NCBI GenBank assembly: GCA_036401335.1
Contig: DASWVC010000227.1
Span: forward strand, 1 to 11,902
Length of the DNA: 11,902 bases
Direction: 5' to 3'
Origin: DASWVC01 sp036401335
GTDB taxonomy: Bacteria > Verrucomicrobiota > Verrucomicrobiia > Chthoniobacterales > JAFAMB01
Part shown: piece by piece, positions 1 to 8,100 of the stretch
Position numbering within the stretch: position 1 is the stretch's first letter
Layout of the letters: the number at the start of each line of letters is the position of its first letter
Made by a program: the position numbers and the translations under genes
The notes under the pieces: model-generated
Databases searched by the model: none
The model's input: the letters and a program-made list of their open reading frames with translations, nothing else
What the model was told of the DNA's origin: nothing

Positions 1-2
1 GC

Positions 3-515
3 CTGACCGCCCGCGGGATCCTCGGGGGACTGGCTTTGTGCGTGGCCGTTGCGAACCTGGCGATGGACAATCCCGCCGCACTCTCCACTTCAAGCTCAGC
101 CGAAACCCAACCCACTGCCATCATGAACCAAGAAATCACCAACCTCCTCAGGGCCTACGAAACGGCCCTCAACACCAGTGACGCGAACGCCGCGGTGGCG
201 CTCCATGGCAGCGAGCCGATCATTATGCCCCAAAACGCCCCCGCCTTCATTGGCCGCGAGGCGGTCCAAGCGACGTATAACCACTTTTTCGAAATCCTAA
301 AATTGAACGTCGCTTTCACCATCCAGGAGATTGTAGACATTGGGGGCAGCTTGGCCTATGGACGCACCACTTCGGCCGGAACACAGGAGATCCTGGACGG
401 TCATAAAGTGTCGAAAGAAGCAAACAACGAACTATTCATCTTCCGCAAAGAAGCCGGGCACTGGAAGATTCACCGCTACCTTTTTGCCAGCTCCAATCCC
501 CCGGCCGCCGACTGA
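3..515 (+). CDS. SnoaL/NTF2-fold protein (SgcJ/EcaC, DUF4440-like), 5' end uncertain
   Basis: Small alpha+beta cone protein of the NTF2/SnoaL superfamily, whose members are ligand-binding proteins or small enzymes; the substrate cannot be told. Counting from an ATG at 123, the 130 residues show the usual order: a helix resembling LLRAYETALNTSD, the MPQNAPAFIGREAV segment, then the strands ending in ELFIFRKEAGHWKIHRYLF. This matches the normal family length. The start is ambiguous. The frame is open to the left edge and reads as a signal-peptide-like stretch (GILGGLALCVAVANLA) followed by a Ser/Thr-rich linker, so a secreted form beginning before the window is possible, or a TTG at 36. Against this, 81-122 is A/C-rich with only four G's, like the leaders of other genes here, which favours ATG 123 and a cytosolic protein. 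The next gene starts 38 bases downstream on the same strand and may be co-transcribed. Confidence 0.75.
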   Translation: MTARGILGGLALCVAVANLAMDNPAALSTSSSAETQPTAIMNQEITNLLRAYETALNTSDANAAVALHGSEPIIMPQNAPAFIGREAVQATYNHFFEILKLNVAFTIQEIVDIGGSLAYGRTTSAGTQEILDGHKVSKEANNELFIFRKEAGHWKIHRYLFASSNPPAAD

Positions 516-553
516 CGCCTGAATTCGTTGAGCAAACACTAACTTCATCATGC

Positions 554-1015
554 ATGACAAATAACCTCACCGGTAAAGTTGCACTCCTCTCGGGCGGTTC
601 GCACGGGATCGGCGCGGCCAACTCCGCCAAGCGTTTGGGTCCCCAGAACGCCGGCGGAGAAAACGTCATCGTCGCCGACAGAACCGTTGCGAAAGCAGCG
701 AACCTTGCCACCGAACTGGGCGGCAAAGCCACACCCATGGCTGTCGCCGACGCGATCAGCAAAGCGGATGTGGTCATCCTTGCAACCTACTTCGATGCGA
801 TCAAGGAGTTGCTCGCGACTCATCGCGGCGCTTTAGCCGGAAAAGTCGTTGTCGACCCTTCTAACCCCATCGTCCCGGATGGAAACGGCGGCTTTTCGCC
901 CGTCAGCGTAGGCGGGATCGACCAGTCCATTCGCATCGAAGTGGGCGGCGACCTTCACGAATTCGGAAAGGTCGGCAAGCTCGTGTCGGCCCAGGAAGCG
1001 GAGGCCCTGGTCTAA
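554..1015 (+). CDS. F420-dependent NADP reductase-like dinucleotide-binding protein, apparently mosaic and internally deleted
   Basis: 153 residues; intact full-length relatives usually have about 200 or more. Residues 5-28 (LTGKVALLSGGSHGIG and on) read like the Rossmann start of a short-chain dehydrogenase, with the TGxxxGxG-type glycine motif as SGGSHGIG. From about residue 37 (NVIVADRTVAKAANLATELGG) the protein instead resembles COG2085 / NADPH-dependent F420 reductase-like proteins, including KADVVILATYFDAIKEL and GKVVVDPSNPIVPDGNGGF. At residue 114 it passes straight to SPVSVGGIDQSIRIEVGGDLHEFGK, which I recognise as the C-terminal tail of the same family. The roughly 60 residues normally in between, including the KAFGTLGA-like segment, are absent. 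The frame is nevertheless intact. Expected activity is hydride transfer with NAD(P)H or a deazaflavin, but with the middle missing the protein may be non-functional. No Shine-Dalgarno is seen. The family call rests on remembered sequence patterns. Confidence 0.7.
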   Translation: MTNNLTGKVALLSGGSHGIGAANSAKRLGPQNAGGENVIVADRTVAKAANLATELGGKATPMAVADAISKADVVILATYFDAIKELLATHRGALAGKVVVDPSNPIVPDGNGGFSPVSVGGIDQSIRIEVGGDLHEFGKVGKLVSAQEAEALV

Positions 1016-1335
1016 TAAGAAACCGTGTGCTGCTAACTCACGCCGTTCAGAACCCGCTGTTGCCAAAAAAAACCCGACCCATTTCAAACCCTAAAAGTGG
1101 CTGGTTCCAATTCGACCTCCACTGGCTCTCTTCAAACGAACGGCGACCCCGTTCCCTCCTCTCACCTCAAACCCAGCCAATCCAAATCATCAACCCAGAA
1201 CACACAAAACTGCTCGAGCGCAGCCAGCCAAAAATCAATCGTGCCAGGACGGACGGCGTGATCCTTGTGGGAAGGGCTTGGTGCCTGGACATCATGGACC
1301 GAACCGCAGGCAACCCAAAAGATTATTCTTCCGCG

Positions 1336-1369
1336 AGGTACGGGGGCAATGAAAGGTCCCCTGCTACCT
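1336..1369 (+). promoter_or_regulatory. Hairpin in the leader of the mechanosensitive channel gene
   Basis: AGGTA (1336-1340) pairs with TACCT (1365-1369), and inside it GGGG pairs with CCCC (1358-1361) across a small asymmetric internal loop. It ends 43 bases before the GTG start of the channel gene, and no T-run follows, so it does not look like an intrinsic terminator. A 5'-UTR structure is inferred only from base pairing; it matches no riboswitch class I recognise. Confidence 0.3.
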
Positions 1370-1401
1370 GTTTGCCTCCTGCAATCCGCCTGGCGCTCTG
1401 T

Positions 1402-1405
1402 GAGG
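1402..1405 (+). promoter_or_regulatory. Shine-Dalgarno GAGG that fixes the GTG start of the channel gene
   Basis: GAGG sits seven bases before GTG 1413. An in-frame stop (TGA, 1401-1403) overlaps it, so no earlier in-frame start is possible. Confidence 0.6.
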
Positions 1406-1412
1406 CGCGCCC

Positions 1413-3782
1413 GTGAGGCAGCGGCCAATCCGCATCGGTTTATTCCTCGTATTTTGTTTGGGTTTAAGCGGAGCCGTCGCCGGAGCGCAGCAGGTCTCTG
1501 CGGCGGCGTCGAAACCAGGCCCTGCACCGACGCCGATTCCTCTCTCTGAGATCGCCTCGCAAACGGAATCCACCATCGGGTCGGTCCAAAGTATCGAGAC
1601 TACCCTGGAAACCGATCACGTAAGCGCGAACGTTGAAAAACGTCTCCCACCGCTGACGCGCGAGATCGATCTGCGAGGGGCGGAGATGGCCAAATACCTC
1701 GCTGGAAGCGTGCCGCTGGAGCTTCTGCACAGCATGGGGACCGTATTGCACACGTACCGTGATCAACTTTCGAGCTGGAATCACGACCTGACGGAGCGCG
1801 CCAAAATCCTGGATGGCCAGATTGCCCAGTTGGACGGGCTTCACAAAATCTGGACGTCGACCCTCCAATTACCGGAACTCTCCAGGGCGGCACCGGAGAT
1901 TCCTGAACGGGTGCAGGGTCTCATCGGCTTCATTGGCCGCACACAGCAAGCGGCAAAATCCCTTCGAGAAAGGGATCTGACCTTGCAGGGCCACGTTCTA
2001 GAGACGACGGCTCGTCTGCAAGCAATCACTCCGGCGTTTGAGCGGGGGCAAGCCAATACGGTAAAAGACCTTTTCGTTCAAGATAGTCCGCCGCTCTGGA
2101 GCCTTGGGGTCGAACGGTGGAGGGAGAAAAGCCAGGGATCGCTCATACCGCGAGCGAGCGCGATTTTGTTAAGAGCCTACGTCAGACGCGAGCCAGCCGT
2201 CTTCCTGGTTCATGCGGTCATCATTCTATTGCTTGTTCTCTCCGTGTATTGGCTGCGGCGCGGAGTGCACAAATGGACCGAGGAAGAGTCGAGTTTGCGG
2301 CGTGCGGCGCCAATCTTTGAAGTGCCGGTTTCAACGGCGATAACACTCTCTTTTCTTATGATGGACCCGATCTATTCGATCGCTCCGTTTTTGTTTCGCG
2401 CGATCCTTGGGGGAACACTCCTTGTTCCCCTCGCGTTAATTCTCCGCCGGTTAATCGATCAAACGCTGTTTCCGGTACTCAATGCCTTGATCGTCTTGTA
2501 CTTTGTTAATCAATTGCGACTGCTGACGGCGATCCTGCCGCTGTGGGGTCGATTAGTGCTTGGCGCAGAAGTCGTAGGCGGAATTCTGTTTCTAATCTGG
2601 TTGATTCGGCCCAAGCATTCACCAACGATCATCGTCAATACAACAAAGCTTTTCGCGCGAGCGATCCGAATTGCCCTCCAAACCGGCCTGATCGTATTTT
2701 CGTTAACTCTTCTGGCAAACGTTTTTGGGTACGTCAACTTCGCGAATCTAGTCGTGGGCGGAGCACTCAGGAGTGCGTACGCCGGTGCGGCTCTGTATGC
2801 TGCGCTGCGAATTGTCGAAGGGATAATCATTGTATTGCTGGGGACGCGTCCCCTCTGTTTGATGCGCATGGTTCGGCTTAACCGGCCGATGCTTCAACGG
2901 AATTTCTGTGGCGTTGCCGCATTCCTGGCTTTTGTGTACTGGGCAAGTCTCACGCTGAACTTCTTCGAGCTGCGAACGCCATTGATCACGAGCACTGAAG
3001 AGGTACTCCAGGCGAACCTGGCAATCGGCTCGCTGAGCATTTCATTGCGGCAGGTACTCGTCTTTTTGATGACGGTCTGGGCGGCTTTCGCCGTCTCGCG
3101 GTTCTTGCGTTTTCTTCTGGACGAAGATTTCTATTACCGTTGGCACCTCGACCGGGGCATTCCGCAGGCGATTTCAACGATGGTTCATTACGCGGTGTTG
3201 CTTATTGGGTTTTTCGTCAGCTTAGCCGTGCTCGGTGTCGACCTTACCAAGGTTACGATCCTGGCAGGGGCATTCACCGTCGGAGTCGGCTTCGGATTAC
3301 AGACCGTCATCAATAATTTCGTTTGCGGATTGTTATTGCTCTTCGAGCGTCCGATTAAAGTGGGTGACATCATCCAAATAGACGCGGATACCGGGGAAGT
3401 CCGACGCATCGGTATCCGAGCATGCGTGATTCGCACGACGGACGGCTCCGACGTCATTGTGCCAAACGGAACGATCATCTCCAATAAGGTAACTAACTGG
3501 ACCCTGTCGGATCGCTACCGGGTGATCGGAGTGTCGGTCACCGTGGCTCGAGGCCCGGCTCCGCAACAGGTGATCGAGGTATTGAAACGCGTCGCCGTCG
3601 ACCATCCGGGCCTCACAAAAGAACCAGCACCCGAAGCATACGTTACTAACTTTGCCTCTGCTACCGTAAGCTTTAATCTCCGAGCTTGGACGGATCGGTA
3701 CGAAGACTGGGTCCGGGTGCGCAGCGACCTCTCCATCGCGGTCGATGAGGCTTTGACCCGTGAGAACATTACGGTCGCCTGA
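1413..3782 (+). CDS. MscS-family mechanosensitive ion channel, large form
   Basis: 789-residue inner-membrane channel that would open under membrane tension to release solutes during hypo-osmotic shock. The GTG start gives a clear signal peptide (MRQRPIRIGLFLVFCLGLSGAVAGAQ) and is backed by GAGG seven bases upstream. Residues about 30-250 form a polar, helical, probably periplasmic part like that of large MscK/YjeP-type members, though I cannot name its family. About ten hydrophobic segments follow between roughly 260 and 610. The MscS core is clear: the pore helix and beta domain run from about 610 to 700, with the glycine/alanine-rich pore stretch AGAFTVGVGFGLQTVINNF, then LLLFERPIKVGDII and DVIVPNGTIISNKVTNWT. 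The mixed alpha/beta C-terminal domain ends at 789. Small MscS proteins have under 300 residues, so this is the long multi-helix type. It stands alone; its neighbours do not suggest a special role. Confidence 0.93.
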   Translation: MRQRPIRIGLFLVFCLGLSGAVAGAQQVSAAASKPGPAPTPIPLSEIASQTESTIGSVQSIETTLETDHVSANVEKRLPPLTREIDLRGAEMAKYLAGSVPLELLHSMGTVLHTYRDQLSSWNHDLTERAKILDGQIAQLDGLHKIWTSTLQLPELSRAAPEIPERVQGLIGFIGRTQQAAKSLRERDLTLQGHVLETTARLQAITPAFERGQANTVKDLFVQDSPPLWSLGVERWREKSQGSLIPRASAILLRAYVRREPAVFLVHAVIILLLVLSVYWLRRGVHKWTEEESSLRRAAPIFEVPVSTAITLSFLMMDPIYSIAPFLFRAILGGTLLVPLALILRRLIDQTLFPVLNALIVLYFVNQLRLLTAILPLWGRLVLGAEVVGGILFLIWLIRPKHSPTIIVNTTKLFARAIRIALQTGLIVFSLTLLANVFGYVNFANLVVGGALRSAYAGAALYAALRIVEGIIIVLLGTRPLCLMRMVRLNRPMLQRNFCGVAAFLAFVYWASLTLNFFELRTPLITSTEEVLQANLAIGSLSISLRQVLVFLMTVWAAFAVSRFLRFLLDEDFYYRWHLDRGIPQAISTMVHYAVLLIGFFVSLAVLGVDLTKVTILAGAFTVGVGFGLQTVINNFVCGLLLLFERPIKVGDIIQIDADTGEVRRIGIRACVIRTTDGSDVIVPNGTIISNKVTNWTLSDRYRVIGVSVTVARGPAPQQVIEVLKRVAVDHPGLTKEPAPEAYVTNFASATVSFNLRAWTDRYEDWVRVRSDLSIAVDEALTRENITVA

Positions 3783-4141
3783 CCGGTAAGAGCCCCTCGC
3801 GCACGCGGACAAGGCCGGCACCGGGTCTTTGGTTCTATTTACGATGGGCCGCAACCCGGTGATGGTCAAGCCTATGGACACAGTTACCTACGCCTCCATC
3901 GCTATTATCCCGTGCAGCATCGCTCAACGAACAAACCGACGGGTTGTACCCGAAGCGGAATCCGTGCCGCTGAAGTTGTCATGCCTTCCAGGCCGATCGT
4001 GGCTTAAGCTTTTCAAACGAACGGGCCCCTGTAATGACCTTTAAGGGCTTGGTTAAACCCTCTGCTTCACCCCGAGTAGTTCAGCGGCGGTCTTCTGCGG
4101 ATCGCCCCTCACCTCTCACTAAAAAACTGGAAAAACCCGTC
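3783..4141 (+). other. Intergenic stretch between channel gene and small membrane protein gene
   Basis: About 360 bases. It holds one copy of a 34-base dispersed repeat (3818-3851), and its last 35 bases (4107-4141) form an A/C-rich, G-poor leader before the small membrane protein gene. A 71-codon open frame (3829-4044) has no recognisable domain, and I do not consider it a gene. No classical terminator with a T-run follows the channel gene, although GACCGGT at 3781 could pair with ACCGGGTC at about 3820. Confidence 0.45.
3818..3851 (+). repeat. 34-base dispersed repeat, copy A
   Basis: Matches 8385-8418 at 28 of 34 positions with no gap; five of the six differences are transitions. Copy A begins 36 bases after the channel gene. 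Read on the minus strand, the two copies give near-identical peptides (RPIVNRTKDPV and RPIVNGTKDPA), and four of the six differences fall at third codon positions. Confidence 0.5.
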
Positions 4142-4360
4142 ATGCAAACCTCATTTACCCTCCTGCCCCCGTTTTCCAGGAACCCAACCCTCGCGACCTT
4201 ACTCACCTTGAGTACGGCCGAAGCCGAGCACCGGCTTTGGAAGGCGGCCCCAGCGAACCGTTTTTGCCAGGCGCTTGAAGCGACCTGCCACATTCTGCTG
4301 ATTCTTTCCGGCATCGCCCTCGTGCTTTACAGCGCGGCCATGTGCCTCGCGCTTTGCTGA
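4142..4360 (+). CDS. Small hypothetical protein with one membrane helix
   Basis: 72-residue product not recognised as a known family. The N-terminal half is polar to mildly amphipathic (MQTSFTLLPPFSRNPTLATL, then a LSTAEAEHRLWKAA segment). The C-terminal part has one clear membrane helix (CHILLILSGIALVLYSAAMC, about residues 50-69) and ends almost at once, so it would be an inner-membrane protein anchored by its C-terminal helix. The open frame extends back to 4034, but I prefer the ATG at 4142. The 35 bases before it are A/C-rich and G-poor like other leaders in this window, and the extra N-terminal residues look like translated leader. It lies alone and converges on the response-regulator gene. 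The coding call rests on the helix and leader only. Confidence 0.5.
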   Translation: MQTSFTLLPPFSRNPTLATLLTLSTAEAEHRLWKAAPANRFCQALEATCHILLILSGIALVLYSAAMCLALC

Positions 4361-4422
4361 CCTGGCGACTAAGCAACCTGCTGATTTAGAGGTTACTTCG
4401 ACGGGAGCATGAATGAAAGGTC

Positions 4423-4466
4423 GCGGTGCGCCCAGGTTGTTTTACCACCGGGCTTTTCACCGCACC
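4423..4466. terminator. Possible bidirectional terminator between convergent genes
   Basis: GGTGCG (4425-4430) can pair with CGCACC (4461-4466), with an imperfect inner stem CCC-GGT / ACC-GGG around a loop that includes TTTTACC. GCGGTG (4423-4428) / CACCGC (4458-4463) is an alternative outer stem. It sits exactly between the convergent small membrane protein and response regulator genes. The runs of T and A are short, so efficient intrinsic termination is doubtful. Confidence 0.3.
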
Positions 4467-5101
4467 TACCCGCGCGCCGCGGGTGAGCTAAGCACTTCCA
4501 GGGCACGCAGGCTGGCTGCCGTCCGGGTTTCAACCCCGAGCTTATCGAAAATCTCGAGGACGTGCTTTTTTACGGTGGATTCGCTGTTGCCGAGAATGGC
4601 GGCAACCTCGCCGTTGGTTTTTCCTTGGGCAAGCCACAACAACGTCTCTGCCACGCGCGGGGTCAGGCCGAGCTCTTTTTCCAGGGGTGCGGCGGAATTG
4701 AAGTTCGGTTTGAATGCTGGAATGGCTTGCTGCGCGGCGCGTTCAAGACGGGAGCGGATGGCGCCAAGCAGGTCGGCTTTCGCCACCGGCTTAGTCAGGT
4801 AATCGTCCGCACCGAGGTTCATTCCGGCGCGGATGTCGGGCTTTTCACCTTTTGCGGTAAGAAAGATAAACGGGATGGCAACCGTCTCGGCGTCAGCCCG
4901 CAGGGCGGCGATGACGCCGTAGCCGTCCAATTCCGGCATCATCACGTCGCAAAAAATGAGGTCGGGTTTTTCCTTCTTGGCCAACCGGACGCCCACGCGA
5001 CCGTTTTCGGCGGATAGCGGCTGAAACTTTTCCAACCGGAGAATGGTTGTCAGGTTACGACGCATCTCCGGTTCGTCTTCGATCACCAGCACTTTTTTCA
5101 T
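4466..5101 (-). CDS. Response regulator, receiver plus LuxR-type DNA-binding domain
   Basis: 211-residue cytoplasmic transcription regulator of the NarL/FixJ type. The receiver domain (about 1-120) has every key residue: the acidic triad E8-D9-E10, phospho-acceptor D52 in CDVMMPELDG, T82 in FLTAK and K104 in YLTKP. After a short linker, the LuxR helix-turn-helix (about 142-205) carries LTPRVAETLLWLAQGKTNGEVA and the recognition region STVKKHVLEIFDKLGV. It should be phosphorylated by a histidine kinase and then bind DNA. The large kinase gene lies upstream on the same strand with a 76-base gap, so the two most likely form a cognate pair in one operon. An AGG lies 6-8 bases before the ATG. The targets are unknown; nothing adjacent on the chromosome is an obvious one. 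The receiver region with DDYLTKP is OmpR-like, although the output domain is LuxR. Confidence 0.92.
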   Translation of the reverse strand: MKKVLVIEDEPEMRRNLTTILRLEKFQPLSAENGRVGVRLAKKEKPDLIFCDVMMPELDGYGVIAALRADAETVAIPFIFLTAKGEKPDIRAGMNLGADDYLTKPVAKADLLGAIRSRLERAAQQAIPAFKPNFNSAAPLEKELGLTPRVAETLLWLAQGKTNGEVAAILGNSESTVKKHVLEIFDKLGVETRTAASLRALEVLSSPAARG

Positions 5102-5128
5102 CCTTGCCTGTGTATTCCGTCGTTAGCC

Positions 5129-5146
5129 GGCCGCAGCGCTGCGGCC
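5129..5146. repeat. Perfect 18-base palindrome between kinase and regulator genes
   Basis: GGCCGCAGC followed by its exact reverse complement GCTGCGGCC. It lies in the 76-base gap of the kinase-regulator operon. Neither strand has a T-run after it, so it is not a standard terminator. It could be an intercistronic mRNA-stabilising hairpin, a REP-like element or a dimer-protein binding site. Confidence 0.5.
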
Positions 5147-5177
5147 AAAAATCGAAAATCCTTGTCTCTGGGCTTCT

Positions 5178-8100
5178 CTAAGCGCCTGCAGCCGCGGACT
5201 CCGGGCAACATCGGGGAAGCCTCACCGTCACGGTCGTGCCTTTACCCAATTCGCTCCACACTTTGATCTTGCCGCCATGCAGATCGACGCAGCGCTTCAC
5301 AATCACCAGGCCCAGCCCTGTGCCGGGACGGTCAGCCACATTGTGTCCACGATGAAAGGCGCTGAAAAGCCATTTCTGGTCGGTCTCGGGAATCCCGATG
5401 CCCTGGTCGGAGATGGCGCAAACCATCTCTGGTCCGGTACGCCCGACATTCAGCCGTACCGCCTGCCCGGCCTCGGAATATTTTACTGCATTGGTGAGCA
5501 AGTTCATGAAAATGTGCCGTAGCAGACGCTCATCGGCCTGAATCTCGGAATGCATTCCGGACAGCGACGCTTGCACCGGACATCGCCGACCCGTTGCCGA
5601 CAGGACTTCCTCCACGAGTCTGCGTACGAACGACGGCAACTCCAGCAAGCTCGGCTTAAACTCCAGCCTGCCGGCCTCGAGGCTTCCGATGAGCAATGCC
5701 TCCTCCATCAGCCCGGCCATGCGATTCGTGTTTTTACGAATGGATTGCAGATGCTCACGGCGTTCGGCCGGCTCGAGCTGTTCGAAGTAGTCCTCCAGAA
5801 TCTCCGCCGAGGATTGGATAATGCCGAGCGGCGTGCGGAATTCGTGCGACACCATCGACACGAAGTTGCTGCGCAACTGGCCAAACTCTTTCTCTCTGGC
5901 CAGCGTCCGGAGCAGATCGGCCTCCGCCTGCTTGCGCTGGGTGATGTCGAGGCCAAAAACGAGGATGTGCGGTTCGCGGTTGATCTCGATGATGTCGGCC
6001 GATTGCAGCAGTGTATGGACAGTGCCGTGCCGGCTGCGCAGCTGGCACTCGACTTCGCGCAGCGAACCGTGGCGCCGCAGATCGGCCAGGAATTTCTCAC
6101 GATCCTCCGGATTGACCCACATGGCGAGTTCCCGGGAGTCGTGGCCCAGCAGGCGGTCTCGTTCCAGGCCAAACCACCGGACAAAGGCTTCGTTGGCTTC
6201 GACAAACCTGGCATCGCTCAGCCGCAAAATCGTGATGTTTAACGGGCTGGCGCGGAAAGCCGTGCTAAAGCGCGCCTCGCTCTCGCGCAGCCGCCTTTCG
6301 CTCTCGCGCAACTCAACCTCGGCCCGCTTGCGCTCGGTGATGTCGTTGCAGACCGCTTGGATGAGCTGCCGGCCGCCCAACTGGATGGGCGTCAGGAATA
6401 CTTCCATCGGCAGTTCGGTGCCGTCGCGGCGCAACGTAACCCACTCAAAGCGTGCGCTGCCCTGCGCCAGTGCAGTGGCGATGTGCTTGGTGGCCAGCAC
6501 CTCGGCGCGCTCGCCACCTGGCTGGATGGGAGCAGAGAGTTCGGCGGGATGTTTACCGACCACCTCCTGCAGCACCGAATAGCCCAAAAGGCGCGACCAG
6601 CTCGGGTTGGCCTCCAAGATCCCCGTTTCGTCGTGCAACAGCACCGCCTGACTGGTGCCTTCAAAGAGTGCCCGGAATTTTTCTTCGGATTCCCGCAACC
6701 GCCGTTCCGATCGGGCACGAAGGCATTCCTGCAGCGCGAGCGACACCATTGCCGCGACCGACGAAGCAAAGTCAATGTCCTCTGCCAGCCAGTCCCGCGC
6801 CGGACCGGTGTGCTCGTGACAAAGCACGCCCACGACCTCGCCGCCCACCCAGACGGGCGCGTCAAGCATGGAGGAAATGCCGAGCGGTTTGAGGTAGCTG
6901 TCGGTTAAACCGCTCGTGGCCGAGTGCTCCACGGCACGGTCGGCCACGATGGGCCGGTTAGTAGCCAGCGCCTCGAAATAGGCCGGACAATCGGCAAAGC
7001 CGAGCCGGATGCCTTTGCACTGCTCGTCCAGGCTTTCTGTAGAATGCAAATGCAGGGCTTCACACACGATGGCAGAGCCGTTCTCCTGAAGCGCCCAATA
7101 GCTGACGCGCGCGACCTCCAGCGTGGCGGCCGAAAGCGAACAGATCTTTTCAAGCGCCTGGTTGAGATCGGCTTTGTCGGCCTGCGCCAATTCCAGCAGC
7201 ACGTCGCGGTGTTTCTGCACTCGTTCGCTGCGTTTGCGCAACGCTTCCTCCGCTCCCTTCAACTGGTCGTTCGACCGCACAAGTTCGACGGTGCGCTCGG
7301 TCACCCGTTTTTCGAGCGAGGCGTTGAGTTGACGGATCTCGTTTTCGGCCCGCTTGTGCCCGGAAATGTCCCGCGAGACGACAAACAGCAGGGTCCGTTC
7401 CCCGAAGGGAATGGCCGTCAGCACGATGTCGAGCGGCAACTTGCCCCCGTCGTAGCGGCGGGACAACCACTCGAAACGATGGCTGCCCTGGGTCAGCGCG
7501 AGTTTTACCATCTCCAAGGCCTTGTCACGGGACAACTGGCCGTCGGGCTGGCGCTCCGGCGAGATCTCCACGGGGGAAACGTTGCCCAGGGCCCCTCGAT
7601 GGGGTGCTCCGGTCTGGCGCGCGAAGGCGTCGTTTGACTCCGTGAATCGGCCGGTCTGAGGGTCAAAAAGCGACATGGCATCGGCACTGCGCTCGAACAG
7701 CGAGCGGAAACGCGCCTCGCTCTCCAGCAACGCGGCTTCGGCCTGCTTGCGTTCGGTGAGGTCACGCGCCACCAGCACAAAGAGGGGTTTGCCGTCGCGC
7801 ACGATCGCGGTGGCCGTCACTTCCAGCGGCACCATGGCCCCGTCGAATCGCCGCGCTGTCCACTCGAAGCGGCTGTTGCCGTTCTGCAACGTCTCTGCGA
7901 TGCGCCGGGCCGCCACTTCCCCGGACGGTGAGCCGTCCGGCTGCACGGGTGGGGAGAGGTCTTCCCCCCGTTTTCCGATGAGGTCCGCCCTGCAGCGACA
8001 GCGCATCAGCGCAACAGTGGCCGCGTTGCAGTCCACCATCGTGGCCGTGCCCGGGTCGAACAACCAGATCGCATCCGTCGTGCGCTCGAAGAGCAGACGA

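Larger units (their letters stand above)
1016..1412 (+). other. Intergenic stretch with G-poor tract and leader hairpin
   Basis: About 400 bases without a convincing gene. A 129-codon open frame crosses it (1027-1416), but its translation is rich in Pro, Arg and Ser, has no domain and contains a non-coding-looking C/A tract. Positions 1147-1213 contain only about four G's in 67 bases, like the leaders before other genes here, but no start codon with a credible gene follows. A hairpin lies at 1336-1369. I cannot assign a promoter with confidence. Confidence 0.5.

Noticed and set aside
1230..1412. Possible riboswitch upstream of the channel gene
   Set aside because: There is local pairing, but I could not match the conserved core of any riboswitch class I know.
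1027..1416. 129-codon plus-strand open frame before the channel gene
   Set aside because: No domain or coding-like composition; it includes the G-poor tract and the leader hairpin.
3333..3881. 182-codon minus-strand open frame over the end of the channel gene
   Set aside because: Most of it is antisense to the MscS core. Only its first residues cover the dispersed repeat, which is reported separately.
1131..4024. Exact 13-base match TTCAAACGAACGG at 1131-1143 and 4012-4024
   Set aside because: In a window of this length about one exact 13-base match is expected by chance, and the flanks do not align well.
4469..4483. Perfect hairpin CCCGCG-CGC-CGCGGG at the end of the regulator gene
   Set aside because: It lies in the final Ala/Arg codons of the regulator and is GC-rich coding sequence; no T-run follows, so I do not call it a terminator.
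5821..6582. Long open frame (253 codons) on the plus strand opposite the kinase gene
   Set aside because: Ser/Arg-rich translation without a domain. It is the antisense shadow of a clearly coding kinase gene, as are the other plus-strand frames between 5277 and 8214.
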